Assembly (NCBI GenBank): GCA_030697205.1
Contig: JAUYQP010000049.1
Coordinates: 133,623 to 197,622 of the forward strand
Source of the DNA: Mycobacteriales bacterium
GTDB lineage: Bacteria; Actinomycetota; Actinomycetes; Mycobacteriales; SCTD01
Reading direction: 5' to 3'
DNA: 64,000 bases
The notes under the pieces were generated by a model that worked only from the letters and a program-made list of their open reading frames with translations, did not search any database and had not been told where the DNA came from. The first letter of the stretch is position 1. Each line of letters opens with the position of its first letter. The position numbers and the translations under genes are program-made. This document shows, in pieces, positions 44,657 through 54,185 of the stretch.

Positions 44657-45584
44657 CCAGCCAGTCGACGAGGTCGTCACGGACGACCTCGATCCCCTTG
44701 TAGCGCAGGGCTTCCGGCGACATGGACGCGACCGAGTCGCGCAGCGTGCCGCGCTGCTCGGGAGGCAGTGAGGTCAGGGGCACGAGGTAGGGCGAGATGA
44801 CGAACAGCGCCCGCTCGAGGGTTGGCAGCGGCAGCGTCGTCTGCCGCTCTACCCGCAGCCACCACTGAGCCGGCGGGGGACAGCTCGCCGGCTCGGCATC
44901 GCTGGCGGTCGGGTCGCGGTCGAGCCGCCCCGACGGGTCGAGCCCCCAGACGTGCTGCACGAACGGCCCCTTGGTGAGCAGTGCCTCGCTCAGCGCCGGC
45001 GAGGCGGACTGCAGTCGCTCGCCGTCGGCGACCGGCGCATGGAGCTCGGCAAGGGACGCGCCGCCCCGTTCCCGCACCGGCCAGCCGCTCGGGAAGGCCA
45101 CGGCCAGCAGCTCCGCCGCGAGCAGCCCGGGACCGCGGCGGTGCAGGACGACGAGGTCGTCGGAGCAGGCCAGCAGCCAACCCTCCACGAGCAGGTCCAG
45201 ACCGGTGAGCGTCAGCAGTCGCTCGGTCGCGGCAGGCACCGCGGAGGGCCCGGTCCGGTGGGCAGCCCCGCCGTCGAGGTCGACCTCCAGCCCCAGCAGC
45301 GGCAGGGGTACGACGCTGCCGCGCGCCGGCCAGGGCAGCAGGCCCCAGGCGGCGCGGACCGCCGCGGTCAGCCCGTCGCCGACCGGTCGGTCGTGCACCA
45401 CCACGCCCGAGCGGTCGGTGGCGAGCCGCTCCAGCCGGCGGACGACCGCGGCCGGCCAGCGGTCGTCGAGCGCGACGTGCGGCCCGTCGCCCAGGGGGCG
45501 CGGCGCGGGCACGACCCGGTGCGGGGCGGTGACGGGGAAGGGCGGCCGCGCCGTCGGCAGGGACGCCGGGGCGGGTGGCGTCAC
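44649..45584 (-). CDS. DUF3445 (haem-dependent oxidative N-demethylase-like) protein
   Basis: 311 residues from GTG 45584, overlapping the HPt gene stop (GTGA). Family pattern: [17 protein letters not shown], then [20 protein letters not shown] and LVPLTSLP. Related fungal and bacterial proteins are haem enzymes that remove methyl groups from amines. The reaction here is a family inference. The coupling to a phosphotransfer protein is odd. Confidence 0.78.
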   Translation of the reverse strand: MTPPAPASLPTARPPFPVTAPHRVVPAPRPLGDGPHVALDDRWPAAVVRRLERLATDRSGVVVHDRPVGDGLTAAVRAAWGLLPWPARGSVVPLPLLGLEVDLDGGAAHRTGPSAVPAATERLLTLTGLDLLVEGWLLACSDDLVVLHRRGPGLLAAELLAVAFPSGWPVRERGGASLAELHAPVADGERLQSASPALSEALLTKGPFVQHVWGLDPSGRLDRDPTASDAEPASCPPPAQWWLRVERQTTLPLPTLERALFVISPYLVPLTSLPPEQRGTLRDSVASMSPEALRYKGIEVVRDDLVDWLAS

Positions 45585-45937
45585 GGCCCGGCGAGGAGCT
45601 CCGCGAACGCGGCGTCCGCGCGGTCGAGCTCGGCGATGATCTGGGCGGCTGCCGCCGCGACGTCGACCTGCCGGCCCGTCCGCACGGCGTCCTCGACCTG
45701 GCTGCACAGCTCGGCGACGGGATGGGCGCCGAGCGAGCCGGCCGCACTGCGCACGATGTGGGCGGTGCGGGCCAGGTCGTCTGCGGAGCCCGTGGCAGCA
45801 GCGTCGGCGAGCTGCTCGCGCCGCTTGGCAGCCTCGGTGGTCCAGGTCCCGATGAGCGTCGCGCGGAACTGCGGCCCGCGGTCGCCCATCCGGGCGGCGA
45901 GCCCGTCGAGCACGGTGCGGTCCACGGCGGGGGTCAC
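45581..45937 (-). CDS. Histidine phosphotransfer (HPt) domain protein
   Basis: 118 residues from GTG 45937, a four-helix HPt. The phosphorylation motif is [15 protein letters not shown] (His about residue 60; the usual Lys after it is Arg), followed by [12 protein letters not shown]. It would pass phosphate between response-regulator domains. No histidine kinase adjoins it, but a CheA-REC hybrid and a REC-GAF protein lie 6-9 kb away. Confidence 0.82.
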   Translation of the reverse strand: MTPAVDRTVLDGLAARMGDRGPQFRATLIGTWTTEAAKRREQLADAAATGSADDLARTAHIVRSAAGSLGAHPVAELCSQVEDAVRTGRQVDVAAAAAQIIAELDRADAAFAELLAGP

Positions 45938-45979
45938 GCGGGCGAGCCTGCCAGACCGGCCGCGCCTAGGCTCAGAGGC

Positions 45980-46993
45980 ATGACCGATGCCGTGCTGCCC
46001 CCGCCCCCCGAGCCGGGCGAGCGCCTCGAGCCCGACCTCGATGAGGCCGTGCTGGCTGCCGCCGAGACCGCTGTCGAGGAGGCGGCCGTCGGCGGTGACA
46101 TGGACGCGCTGGACCACCCGCGTCGGCTGCTGCTCGTCCACGCCCACCCCGACGACGAGACGATCGGCACCGGTGCCGTCATGGCGAAGTACGCCGCCGA
46201 GGGCGCGCTCGTCACCCTCGTCACCTGCACGCTGGGAGAGGAGGGCGAGGTGCTCGTCCCCGACCTCGCGCACCTCGCCAGCGACCAGCACGACGCGCTC
46301 GGGCAGCACCGCGTCGAGGAGCTCCACAACGCCTGCGAGGCGCTGGGCGTGCGCGACCACCGCTTCCTCGGGGGACCGGGCCGCTGGCGCGACAGCGGGA
46401 TGATGGGCACCCCGCAGAACGACCGCGAGGGCTGCTTCTGGCGGGCCGACCTCGCCGAGGCGACCCGCGAGCTGGTCGCGGTGCTGCGCGAGGTGCGCCC
46501 GCAGGTGGTGGTCACCTACGACGCGAAGGGCGGCTACGGCCACCCCGACCACATCCAGGCCCACCGCGTGACCGTGGCGGCGCTCGACGCGGCCGCCGAC
46601 CCGTCGTACCTCCCGGATGCGGGTGAGCCCTGGGTCGTGTCGAAGCTCTACTGGACGGCCTTCCCGAAGAGCGTCCTGCAGGCCGGGATCGACCACCTCA
46701 AGGAGGCGGGCGAGACCAACTTCTTCGGTGTGGACAGCGCCGACGACCTGCCCTTCGGCAACCCTGACGACGAGGTGACGACCGAGGTGGATGCGAGCGC
46801 CCACCTCGACCGCAAGGTCGCCGCGATGCGCGCCCACGCCACCCAGATCGAGGTCGACGGGCCGTTCTTCGCGCTGTCGAACAACGTCGGGCAGAAGGCC
46901 TTCGGTGTCGAGCACTTCGTGCTGGCCCGCGGGCGCAGGGGCCTGGGCAGCGGGCCCTTCGACCGCGAGGACGACCTGTTCGCGGGGACCTGA
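45980..46993 (+). CDS. mshB: N-acetyl-GlcN-inositol deacetylase MshB (mycothiol biosynthesis)
   Basis: 337 residues. LmbE/PIG-L zinc site AHPDDE near residue 55, then [33 protein letters not shown] and GHPDHIQAH with the remaining ligands. It removes acetate from GlcNAc-Ins during mycothiol synthesis. The 45 residues before the domain are acidic and may mean the true start is ATG 46100. Mycothiol genes indicate an actinobacterium. Confidence 0.92.
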   Translation: MTDAVLPPPPEPGERLEPDLDEAVLAAAETAVEEAAVGGDMDALDHPRRLLLVHAHPDDETIGTGAVMAKYAAEGALVTLVTCTLGEEGEVLVPDLAHLASDQHDALGQHRVEELHNACEALGVRDHRFLGGPGRWRDSGMMGTPQNDREGCFWRADLAEATRELVAVLREVRPQVVVTYDAKGGYGHPDHIQAHRVTVAALDAAADPSYLPDAGEPWVVSKLYWTAFPKSVLQAGIDHLKEAGETNFFGVDSADDLPFGNPDDEVTTEVDASAHLDRKVAAMRAHATQIEVDGPFFALSNNVGQKAFGVEHFVLARGRRGLGSGPFDREDDLFAGT

Positions 46994-47034
46994 CCTGCCC
47001 CGCACGTCACCGAGTGTGCGCCATCGGCGGCGAC

Positions 47035-47098
47035 ACGCCGTGACTTGATGGGCCGATCGAGTGAATTCACGGCGTAGGGCTGGTGACGGAGGGTCACC
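47035..47098. promoter_or_regulatory. Two dyads upstream of the FtsH-like gene
   Basis: ACGCCGTGA (47035-47043) pairs with TCACGGCGT (47067-47075), with an inner CTTGAT/ATCGAG pairing. GGTGAC (47082-47087) mirrors GTCACC (47093-47098) with a five-base centre. They lie 48-110 bp before the start at 47146 and after the mshB stop; the first may be a terminator and the second an operator. Confidence 0.45.
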
Positions 47099-47145
47099 GG
47101 GGCACAGGATTCCAACACGCCCCGACCCAGCCCCGAGGAGCCACC

Positions 47146-49155
47146 GTGCCCGACCTGACAGACGGCCTCAACCGCCTCACCGAGCTGTCGGACGCAGGTG
47201 GTCACGAGGTCCTCGCGGCCTCGTCGGCCGACGTCGGCGCCAGCCGCGAGGGCAAGCGCCGCACCCGGTGGGTCAAGCTCGCGGTGACCGTCTGGACGGT
47301 GGTCGGGCTGCTCTGGCTGCGGGCGGTGACCCTCGAGGGCGGCAGCTTCGTCCCGGTCCCGAGCATCGACCCCTTCCTGCTCGTGATCATCATCTTCTTC
47401 GGTCTGCTCATCGCCCTGACCGTGGGCCAGCAGGTCCTGTCGGGCCGCTCGCCGCACACCGTCTACCGCCCCGAGCAGATCGACGTCCGGATGGCCGACG
47501 TGGTCGGCATCGACCCGGTCAAGGACGACGTCATCCGCTCGCTCAACCTCTTCCTCGCCCACAAGACCTTCCAGTCCGAGATGGGCGGCACCGCGCGCCG
47601 CGGCCTGCTCTTCGAGGGGGCGCCCGGCACCGGCAAGACCCACCTGGCCCGCGCGATGGCGGCCGAGGCAGGGGTGCCGTTCCTGTTCGTGAGCGCGACC
47701 AGCTTCCAGTCCATGTGGTACGGCGCGACCGCCAAGAAGATCCGCTCCTACTTCAAGGCGCTGCGCAAGGCGGCCCGCAAAGAGGGCGGCGCGATCGGCT
47801 TCATCGAGGAGATCGACGCGATCGCGATGTCGCGCGGCGGCGTCAGCGCGATGACCCCCCTCGGACAGGTGTCGGGCTGCTACGGCACGGCCTGCCTGCC
47901 CATGGAGTACGCCGGGGCCGCTCCGGTCCTGCACGGCTCCGCCAGCGCGCCGACCGGCTCGGTCCGCACGCCCTTCATGAGCGAGGGCACCGGCGGGGTC
48001 GTCAACGAGATGCTCGTGCAGATGCAGTCCTTCGACGCGATCACCGGGTGGCAGCGCATCGGTGGCTGGTTCGTCGACCGCATCAACCTGCTGCTGCCGC
48101 CGGAGCGCCAGCTCTCGCGCCCGCAGACCATCCCCACCAACGTGCTGCTCATCGCCGCGACGAACCGCGCCGCGAGCCTCGACCCGGCACTGCTGCGCCC
48201 GGGCCGCTTCGACCGCAAGATCACCTTCGAGCTGCCGGCCAAGCTCGGGCGCCGCGCCCTCATCGACCACTTCCTCACCAGGAAGGCGCACGGCGAGGAG
48301 CTCGCCACCGACGAGCGCCGCGACGCGCTGGCCGGCGTCACCCAGGGCTACTCGCCGGTGATGATCGAGCACCTGCTCGACGAGGCGCTCGTCAGCGCCG
48401 TCCGCCGCGGTGACACGGCGATGTCCTGGGCCGACGTCGAGGCCGCTCGGCTCTCGGAGGAGGTCGGCCTCGGCCAGCCGGTCGGCTACACCGACTACGA
48501 GCGGCACCTCATCGCCACCCACGAGGCCGGCCACGCGACGCTGGCCTGGCTCACCGCGCCGCACCGCCGCCTCGAGATCCTCACCATCATCAAGCGCAAG
48601 GGCGCGCTGGGCATGCTCGCCCACGGCGACCGCGAGGACGTCTACACCCGCTCCCGGGCCGAGCTGCGCGCCCTCGTCGTCATCGCCTTCGGCGGCCAGT
48701 GCGCCGAGGAGGTCTTCTTCGGCGACGTCTCGACCGGCCCCGGCGGCGACCTGCTCTACGCCACCAACGTCGCCGCCGAGATGGTCGGCGCGCACGGCAT
48801 GGACGGCAGCCTGATCTCCTTCGCCGCGGTGCAGAACAGCGCGTTCTCCGACACCAACATCGTCGGCCGGGTGCTCGCCGACACCCAGGGGCGTGCCGCG
48901 GTCGAGCGGCTCCTCGGTGAGCTCAAGGTCGAGGCCAAGGCCCTGCTCGAGGCCAACACCCACCTCGTGGAGGCGTTGCGCGACGCGCTGCTCGAGCGCG
49001 AGGAGCTGATCGGCACGCAGATCACCGACGTGCTGGAGGCGGCCACCGCCATCGCCACCGCCAGGGGCCCGCGGGTCATCGACCTGCGGACTGCGACCGA
49101 GCTGGCCGCGACGCCGGTCCCCACTCGTCGTGCCGTGCGGCCCCGCAAGGCCTGA
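47146..49155 (+). CDS. FtsH-like membrane AAA+ metalloprotease, divergent
   Basis: 669 residues from GTG 47146 with GAGGAG five bases upstream. Two N-terminal membrane helices (VKLAVTVWTVVGLLWLRAV, LLVIIIFFGLLIALTVGQQV) precede an AAA+ domain: Walker A EGAPGTGKTHLARAMA, Walker B region IGFIEEIDAI where FtsH has IDEIDA, and the second homology region NRAASLDPALLRPGRFDR. Between them about 70 residues are inserted relative to FtsH. The protease domain has HEAGH and GGDLLYATNVAAEMV. It should degrade membrane or unfolded proteins; the altered Walker B may slow ATP turnover. Confidence 0.88.
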   Translation: MPDLTDGLNRLTELSDAGGHEVLAASSADVGASREGKRRTRWVKLAVTVWTVVGLLWLRAVTLEGGSFVPVPSIDPFLLVIIIFFGLLIALTVGQQVLSGRSPHTVYRPEQIDVRMADVVGIDPVKDDVIRSLNLFLAHKTFQSEMGGTARRGLLFEGAPGTGKTHLARAMAAEAGVPFLFVSATSFQSMWYGATAKKIRSYFKALRKAARKEGGAIGFIEEIDAIAMSRGGVSAMTPLGQVSGCYGTACLPMEYAGAAPVLHGSASAPTGSVRTPFMSEGTGGVVNEMLVQMQSFDAITGWQRIGGWFVDRINLLLPPERQLSRPQTIPTNVLLIAATNRAASLDPALLRPGRFDRKITFELPAKLGRRALIDHFLTRKAHGEELATDERRDALAGVTQGYSPVMIEHLLDEALVSAVRRGDTAMSWADVEAARLSEEVGLGQPVGYTDYERHLIATHEAGHATLAWLTAPHRRLEILTIIKRKGALGMLAHGDREDVYTRSRAELRALVVIAFGGQCAEEVFFGDVSTGPGGDLLYATNVAAEMVGAHGMDGSLISFAAVQNSAFSDTNIVGRVLADTQGRAAVERLLGELKVEAKALLEANTHLVEALRDALLEREELIGTQITDVLEAATAIATARGPRVIDLRTATELAATPVPTRRAVRPRKA

Positions 49156-49173
49156 CCTGGCAGGCTCGGGGGC

Positions 49174-49656
49174 GTGACCGCCCCCGAGCCAGCACCACCC
49201 GTGGAGCGTCCGCCGGGCCGGGTGCTCACGGGTGCGTCGTACGCCGTGGTCCTCGTGCTCGCCGTCCAGAACGCCGTCCTGTCGTCGTTCCTGCTGCCGC
49301 TGCGCGTCGCAGGCACCCTGGTGCCCGTGTCGCTCCTGCTGGCCGGCGCTGGGACGGCGGTGCTCGGGGTGGTGGGTGCCCGCGTGGTGCGCGCCCGCTG
49401 GGGTGCGGTCGTCCCCGGTCTGCTCTGGGTCACCCTGGCGCTGCTCGCCGGCAGCAAGCGGTCCGAGGGGGACCTCGTCATCGCGGGCGGCGAAGGCAGC
49501 GGTCTCGCGACGCTGGGCCTGGTCTTCCTGGCCGTGGGCGCCGTGGGCTCGGCGGCGGGATACGCGCTCAGCGCGACCCGCCCCGTGGTGACGTCGGCCA
49601 CGCCGGTGCAGCCGCGGCAGGCGAGCACTTCACCCGAGGGCCCTGCCCGCCGATGA
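49174..49656 (+). CDS. DUF6113-like four-helix membrane protein
   Basis: 160 residues from GTG 49174. Four membrane helices with short loops (SYAVVLVLAVQNAVLSSFLL, GTAVLGVVGARVV, LLWVTLALLAGSKRSEGDLV). A similar small membrane protein follows mshB in many actinobacteria and is classed as DUF6113; here the FtsH-like gene intervenes. Function unknown. Confidence 0.7.
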   Translation: MTAPEPAPPVERPPGRVLTGASYAVVLVLAVQNAVLSSFLLPLRVAGTLVPVSLLLAGAGTAVLGVVGARVVRARWGAVVPGLLWVTLALLAGSKRSEGDLVIAGGEGSGLATLGLVFLAVGAVGSAAGYALSATRPVVTSATPVQPRQASTSPEGPARR

Positions 49657-49663
49657 CGACGAC

Positions 49664-50164
49664 ATGGACAGTGCCCCTGCCGCAGTCGACGGCGAGCTGA
49701 GCCGGCCGGACCAGGCCGTCGAGGTCGTGGTGGTGCGGCTCGGCGGCTGCCGCTACGCGCTCCCCATGACCGCGGTCGCCGAGGTGGGACGCCCGCCCGG
49801 CCTCACCCGCGTGCCGGGCCTGCCCAGTTGGGTCGCCGGCGTCGCGAACTGGCGCGGCCGGGTGCTGGGGGTGCTCGACCTGCGGCCCCTGCTCACCACT
49901 GACGCGTCGTCGCTGGACCGGCGGGCTCGACTCGTCGTCCTCACGCGGGGCAGCGTCACCGTCGGACTGCTCACCGAGGGCGTCGAGGGGACCTTGTGGG
50001 TCGATCCCGAGGCGCTGGAGCCGGCGCTCGCTCACTTGTCGGAGGCGGCCGGCTCGTTGCTCGCCGGCCAGGCCACCGACGCCGAGGGCCCGTGCGGCGT
50101 GGTGGACCTCGACGCGCTGTTCGCCCTCGCCGACGCTCTGCCGCGCGCACGACGCGCGGGCTGA
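49664..50164 (+). CDS. cheW: CheW-like chemotaxis coupling protein
   Basis: 166 residues, a single CheW domain: [40 protein letters not shown] and VLDLRPLL. It links receptors to CheA. First gene of the chemosensory operon. A 12-residue N-terminal tail precedes the domain; the exact start is uncertain. Confidence 0.9.
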   Translation: MDSAPAAVDGELSRPDQAVEVVVVRLGGCRYALPMTAVAEVGRPPGLTRVPGLPSWVAGVANWRGRVLGVLDLRPLLTTDASSLDRRARLVVLTRGSVTVGLLTEGVEGTLWVDPEALEPALAHLSEAAGSLLAGQATDAEGPCGVVDLDALFALADALPRARRAG

Positions 50165-50234
50165 TCCCTCCCCGCACCTTCAGCCGACGGCCGGACCCGC
50201 CGACGCACCAGCAGGACCAGTAGGAGGAAGACCC

Positions 50235-51788
50235 GTGGACTTCTCGATCCGGCTCGCCAAGGCGGCAGCCGTCATGACGTGGCTGCACATGCTCGTCACG
50301 CTCGCGGCGGTGCTGACGTCGTCGCAGCTCGGCGCGCCCAACGGCATCGTCATCCAGTACACGGCGATCTACCTGTGGCTCATCTTCGGAGTCGCGGTCA
50401 CCGTCTTCCTGACGGTCATGCCGTCGCTGGCGATGAAGTCCCACTTCGTGCTGACGAACATCACCGCTTTCCGGGTGCTGCTGCTCGTCTCCGACACCAT
50501 CTGGGCCACCGCGACGGTGGCGCTGACCGGTGGCATCGACGGTCCCTACTGGGTCTGCTACCTCGGCGTCGTGCTCTTCGCGGCGGTCTCGATGCCCGGC
50601 TGGCAGGCGGCGCTGTTCGGCTTCGCCGCCTCCGGCGGCCTCGTCGCCGCCTCTGCGATCGCGCACACCCTCGACCGGCAGTCGGCCGGTTCGCTCATCC
50701 TCGTCGGCGCGACCTTCCCGATCATCGCGTGGTTCAACTCCTCCCTGTCGGCCGCGGTGTGGAGCCTGCGGGCGAAGGCCAGCGATGAGCGCAAGGTCCT
50801 CGAGGCCAAGGTCGCGGAGCTCTCCGCGTCGCTCGAGCGGGCCGCCTCGGGTGACCTGTCTGCCACCGTCGACGTCGTCGACCACCGCCAGTTGGCCGGT
50901 CTCGGCGACGCCTTCAACAACACGCTCGGCAACCTGCGCAACCTCGTCACCCAGATCCGCTCGGGCGGCGAGCAGATCGGCGCCTCCGCCGGCGAGCTGC
51001 TGGCGACCGCCGAGGAGCACGCCGCCTCCGCGACGCAGCAGTCCTCCGCTGTCTCGGAGACGACCTCGACGATCGAGGAGCTCGCCGCGACGGCCGCGCA
51101 GATCGCGGAGACCTCCGAGGCCGTGGCCCGCTACGCCGCCGAGACGCTGCGCTACGCCGAGCAGGGACGGGCGGCGGTCTCCGCCTCCGTCGAGTCGATG
51201 GACACCATCGCCGAACGCGTCGACGGCATCGCCTCCCGCGCGCTGTCGCTCGGGGAGAAGTCCCACGAGATCGGCCGGATCCTCGACGTCATCGACGACC
51301 TCGCCGACCAGACCAACCTGCTGGCCCTCAACGCCGCCATCGAGGCGGCCCGGGCCGGCGAGCACGGCCGCGGCTTCGCGGTCGTCGCCTCCGAGGTGCG
51401 CAAGCTCGCTGAGCGCTCTCAGGAGTCGGCCGGCCAGATCCAGGCCATCGTCGGGGAGATCCAGGCCGAGACCAACTCCACCATCATCGCGTCGGAGGAG
51501 GGGGCCAAGGAGGTCCGCGCCGGCACCCAGCTCGCCCGCGGCGTCGTCGACGCCCTCGAGCGCATCAGCGGCATGGTCGACGAGACCACCACCGCCGCGA
51601 AGGAGATCTCGATCGCCACCCAGCAGCAGCGCAGCGCTTCCGACCAGGTCGTCGCCGCGATGACGCAGGTGTCCGACGTGTCCCGGCAGTACGCCGTGGG
51701 GTCGCGCCAGGCCGCCGCCGCGGCCGCCCAGCTCAACGTCCTGGCTGCCGAGCTGCGGTCCTCGATCGCGCAGTTCCACACCGGCTGA
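50235..51788 (+). CDS. Methyl-accepting chemotaxis protein with polytopic N-terminus
   Basis: 517 residues from GTG 50235, with AGGAGG eight bases upstream. Residues 1-175 hold about six membrane helices rather than a periplasmic sensor, similar in layout to MASE-type modules. A HAMP-like segment follows ([18 protein letters not shown]), then the long coiled-coil signalling domain with the hairpin tip [38 protein letters not shown]. The sensed signal would be in the membrane or intracellular. Confidence 0.93.
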   Translation: MDFSIRLAKAAAVMTWLHMLVTLAAVLTSSQLGAPNGIVIQYTAIYLWLIFGVAVTVFLTVMPSLAMKSHFVLTNITAFRVLLLVSDTIWATATVALTGGIDGPYWVCYLGVVLFAAVSMPGWQAALFGFAASGGLVAASAIAHTLDRQSAGSLILVGATFPIIAWFNSSLSAAVWSLRAKASDERKVLEAKVAELSASLERAASGDLSATVDVVDHRQLAGLGDAFNNTLGNLRNLVTQIRSGGEQIGASAGELLATAEEHAASATQQSSAVSETTSTIEELAATAAQIAETSEAVARYAAETLRYAEQGRAAVSASVESMDTIAERVDGIASRALSLGEKSHEIGRILDVIDDLADQTNLLALNAAIEAARAGEHGRGFAVVASEVRKLAERSQESAGQIQAIVGEIQAETNSTIIASEEGAKEVRAGTQLARGVVDALERISGMVDETTTAAKEISIATQQQRSASDQVVAAMTQVSDVSRQYAVGSRQAAAAAAQLNVLAAELRSSIAQFHTG

Positions 51789-51808
51789 CCCGACCGACCC
51801 GCGAGCCC

Positions 51809-51844
51809 CGACGCCCGCCGCGCCCACGAGGCCGGCGGGCGTCG
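51809..51844 (+). terminator. Hairpin between mcp and cheA
   Basis: CGACGCCCGCCG pairs perfectly with CGGCGGGCGTCG across a 12-base loop, 20 bp after the mcp stop. It may cut back transcription into cheA or end the cheW-mcp transcript. Confidence 0.7.
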
Positions 51845-51902
51845 TCGTACCTCGGGGGCGTTGTCGCTACAGGCGGGGGTGCTTCGCGCCGAACTCCAGA
51901 GC

Positions 51903-54185
51903 ATGCCGGCCTGGGGAGACGATCCCGAGCTGCTCGCGACCTTCCGCGCGGAGGTCGAGGAGCGGCTCGCTTCGCTGCAGTCGGGGCTGCTCGTGCTCGA
52001 GGGCGCCGGCAACCCCCGGCAAGCCGTCGCCGGGCTGTTCCGCGACGCCCACACGGTCAAGGGCTCGGCCCGGATGCTCGGCCTCGAGGGCGTGCTGCAC
52101 GTCGCGCACAACATGGAGGACCTGCTCGGCCTCGTGCGCGACGGACGGCTGACCGCCCGCCGCGACCTCGTCGACCTGCTGCTCGCGGCCTGCGACGGGA
52201 TCGCGCAGGCGCTCCCCGGTGACGACGCCGTCGACGACTCCGCCCTCCAACCGCTCGTCGACGCCCTGCGGGCCGCCGTCGAGGGCCAGGACCCGGTGAC
52301 CGTGCCGCGCCTCACCGGTGCCCAGCCGGGCCCGGCGCAGGCCTCTCCCGCGCCCGCTGCTCCCGTCACGGTCGCTCCTGTCGAGGTCGCGCCATCCGCC
52401 CCCGTCGTGCCCCCCCAGCCGCAGCCCGAGCCGGCCGTCCGCTCCACCGCATCGGACTCGGTGCGGGTCGGCGCCTCGAAGGTCTACGACCTGCTCGACG
52501 CTGTCGGCGAGGCCGACCTGGGCGCGCGGCGGGTCGAGCAGACCACGGGCCAGCTGCTTGCGCTCGCGGCCGAGCAGGCCCGCTGGATCGCGACCCTGCG
52601 CCAGGCCACGTCCCGGCACGCCGGTGGGCTGCCGCCCGAGGTCGAGCTGGCGCTGCACCGACTCACCGGCACCGGCGAGGAGGTCACGGCGACCGCGCGC
52701 GGCCTGCGCGAGCTCGTCGAGGGCCACCGCGGCGGCATGGCGCTGGTCCGTGACGGCGCGATGGGCCTGGCGATGGTGCCGGTCCGTCGCGTGCTCGCTG
52801 CGCTGCCGCGCATCGTCCGCGATGTCGCCGTCACCACCGGCAAAGACGTCCGCCTCGAGACCCACGGCGAGGACGTCGAGCTCGACAAGCAGGTGCTCGA
52901 CGGCGTCGCCGACGCTCTCAAGCACCTCGTCATCAACGCGGTCGACCACGGCTGCGAGAGCCCCGAGGTGCGTCGCGCCCTGGGCAAGCCCGAGCAGGCC
53001 GTCGTCACCGTCAGCGCCCGATCCGTGGGCGGCACCGTCGTCATCGAGGTGTCCGACGACGGCGCGGGTGTCGACGAGCAGGCCGTGCGCGACAAGGCCG
53101 TCGCCGTCGGACTGCTCCCCGCCGACTCGCCGTTGGCCGGCTCGCAGCTGCTCTCCCTGCTGTTCACCCCCGCCTTCTCCACGGCCTCCGCGGTCACGGA
53201 GACCAGCGGCCGCGGCGTCGGTCTCGACGTCGTCCGCGATGCGGTCGAGGAGCTCGGTGGCAGCGTCGAGGTGCGCAGCGAGCGCGGCAGCGGCACCGCC
53301 TTCGTGCTGACGCTCCCGGTCACCCTCGGTGTCCTGCGCTGCCTCGTCGCGCGGGTCGGTGACGAGCGCTACGCCGTCCCGGTCCCGGGTGTCGTCGAGT
53401 CGCTGTCGCTGCGCGACGCGGAGGTCCACGTCCTCGCGGGCGCCACCGTCGTCGTCCGCCACGGCGTGTCCGTCCCGCTGCTCGACCTCGGCTCCGCCCT
53501 CGGTCTCCCGCGCGGTGGCGAGGCCCCCCGGGCCGCTCTCGTCGTGCGCCACGCCGGTGGGGCCGGGGGTCAGATCGCCTGGGCCGTCGACCGGCTCGAG
53601 GGCGAGTCGGAGCTGGTGGTGAAGGACCTCGGCTCCTACCTCGGTCGGGTCCCCTTCGTCGCGGGCGCCACCATCGACGGCGACGGCAGCGTGGTCTGCC
53701 TGCTGGACCTGCGCGAGCTCGCCGACCGCGCCGTCGGGACCACGGCCGCCCTGAGCGCGTCACCGGCCGCCCCGAAGGCCGTCCCCGCCACCAAGGCGCA
53801 CGTCGCCGGCCAGCGGCGCCCACGCGTCCTCGTCGTCGAGGACTCCGTGGGTGTCCGCGAGCTCGAGCGGGTCATCCTCGAGGGTGCCGGCTACCAGGTC
53901 GAGACCGCCGTCGACGGCCTCGACGGCGCCTCGCGGCTGCGCGACGACCCCGCCGACCTGGTGCTGTCCGACGTGGAGATGCCGGGCATGGACGGCTTCG
54001 CCCTCACCCGCACGATCCGGCGCACCAAGGGCTGGGAGAACGTCCCGGTCATCATCATGACCAGCCGTGGAGAGGACCACGCACGGCAGGCCGGGCTCGA
54101 GGCCGGCTGCTCTGCGTACCTTCTCAAGAACGAGTTCGACCAGGAGCAGCTGGTCTCGACGGTGCGAAGGCTGGTGGGCAGGTAG
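51903..54185 (+). CDS. cheA: Hybrid chemotaxis histidine kinase CheA with C-terminal receiver
   Basis: About 760 residues; the frame is open from TTG 51861 and GTG 51879, and ATG 51903 is preferred because the P1 domain begins right after it. Domains: P1 HPt (RDAHTVKGSARMLGL), a Pro/Val linker, P3 dimer helices, P4 kinase (LVINAVDHGCESPEVRRALG, DDGAGVDEQAV, TSGRGVGLDVVRDAVEELGG), P5 CheW-like and a receiver with LSDVEMPGMDG. It phosphorylates itself on P1 and passes phosphate to receivers. No P2 domain is obvious. The stop overlaps the next gene. Confidence 0.93.
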   Translation: MPAWGDDPELLATFRAEVEERLASLQSGLLVLEGAGNPRQAVAGLFRDAHTVKGSARMLGLEGVLHVAHNMEDLLGLVRDGRLTARRDLVDLLLAACDGIAQALPGDDAVDDSALQPLVDALRAAVEGQDPVTVPRLTGAQPGPAQASPAPAAPVTVAPVEVAPSAPVVPPQPQPEPAVRSTASDSVRVGASKVYDLLDAVGEADLGARRVEQTTGQLLALAAEQARWIATLRQATSRHAGGLPPEVELALHRLTGTGEEVTATARGLRELVEGHRGGMALVRDGAMGLAMVPVRRVLAALPRIVRDVAVTTGKDVRLETHGEDVELDKQVLDGVADALKHLVINAVDHGCESPEVRRALGKPEQAVVTVSARSVGGTVVIEVSDDGAGVDEQAVRDKAVAVGLLPADSPLAGSQLLSLLFTPAFSTASAVTETSGRGVGLDVVRDAVEELGGSVEVRSERGSGTAFVLTLPVTLGVLRCLVARVGDERYAVPVPGVVESLSLRDAEVHVLAGATVVVRHGVSVPLLDLGSALGLPRGGEAPRAALVVRHAGGAGGQIAWAVDRLEGESELVVKDLGSYLGRVPFVAGATIDGDGSVVCLLDLRELADRAVGTTAALSASPAAPKAVPATKAHVAGQRRPRVLVVEDSVGVRELERVILEGAGYQVETAVDGLDGASRLRDDPADLVLSDVEMPGMDGFALTRTIRRTKGWENVPVIIMTSRGEDHARQAGLEAGCSAYLLKNEFDQEQLVSTVRRLVGR

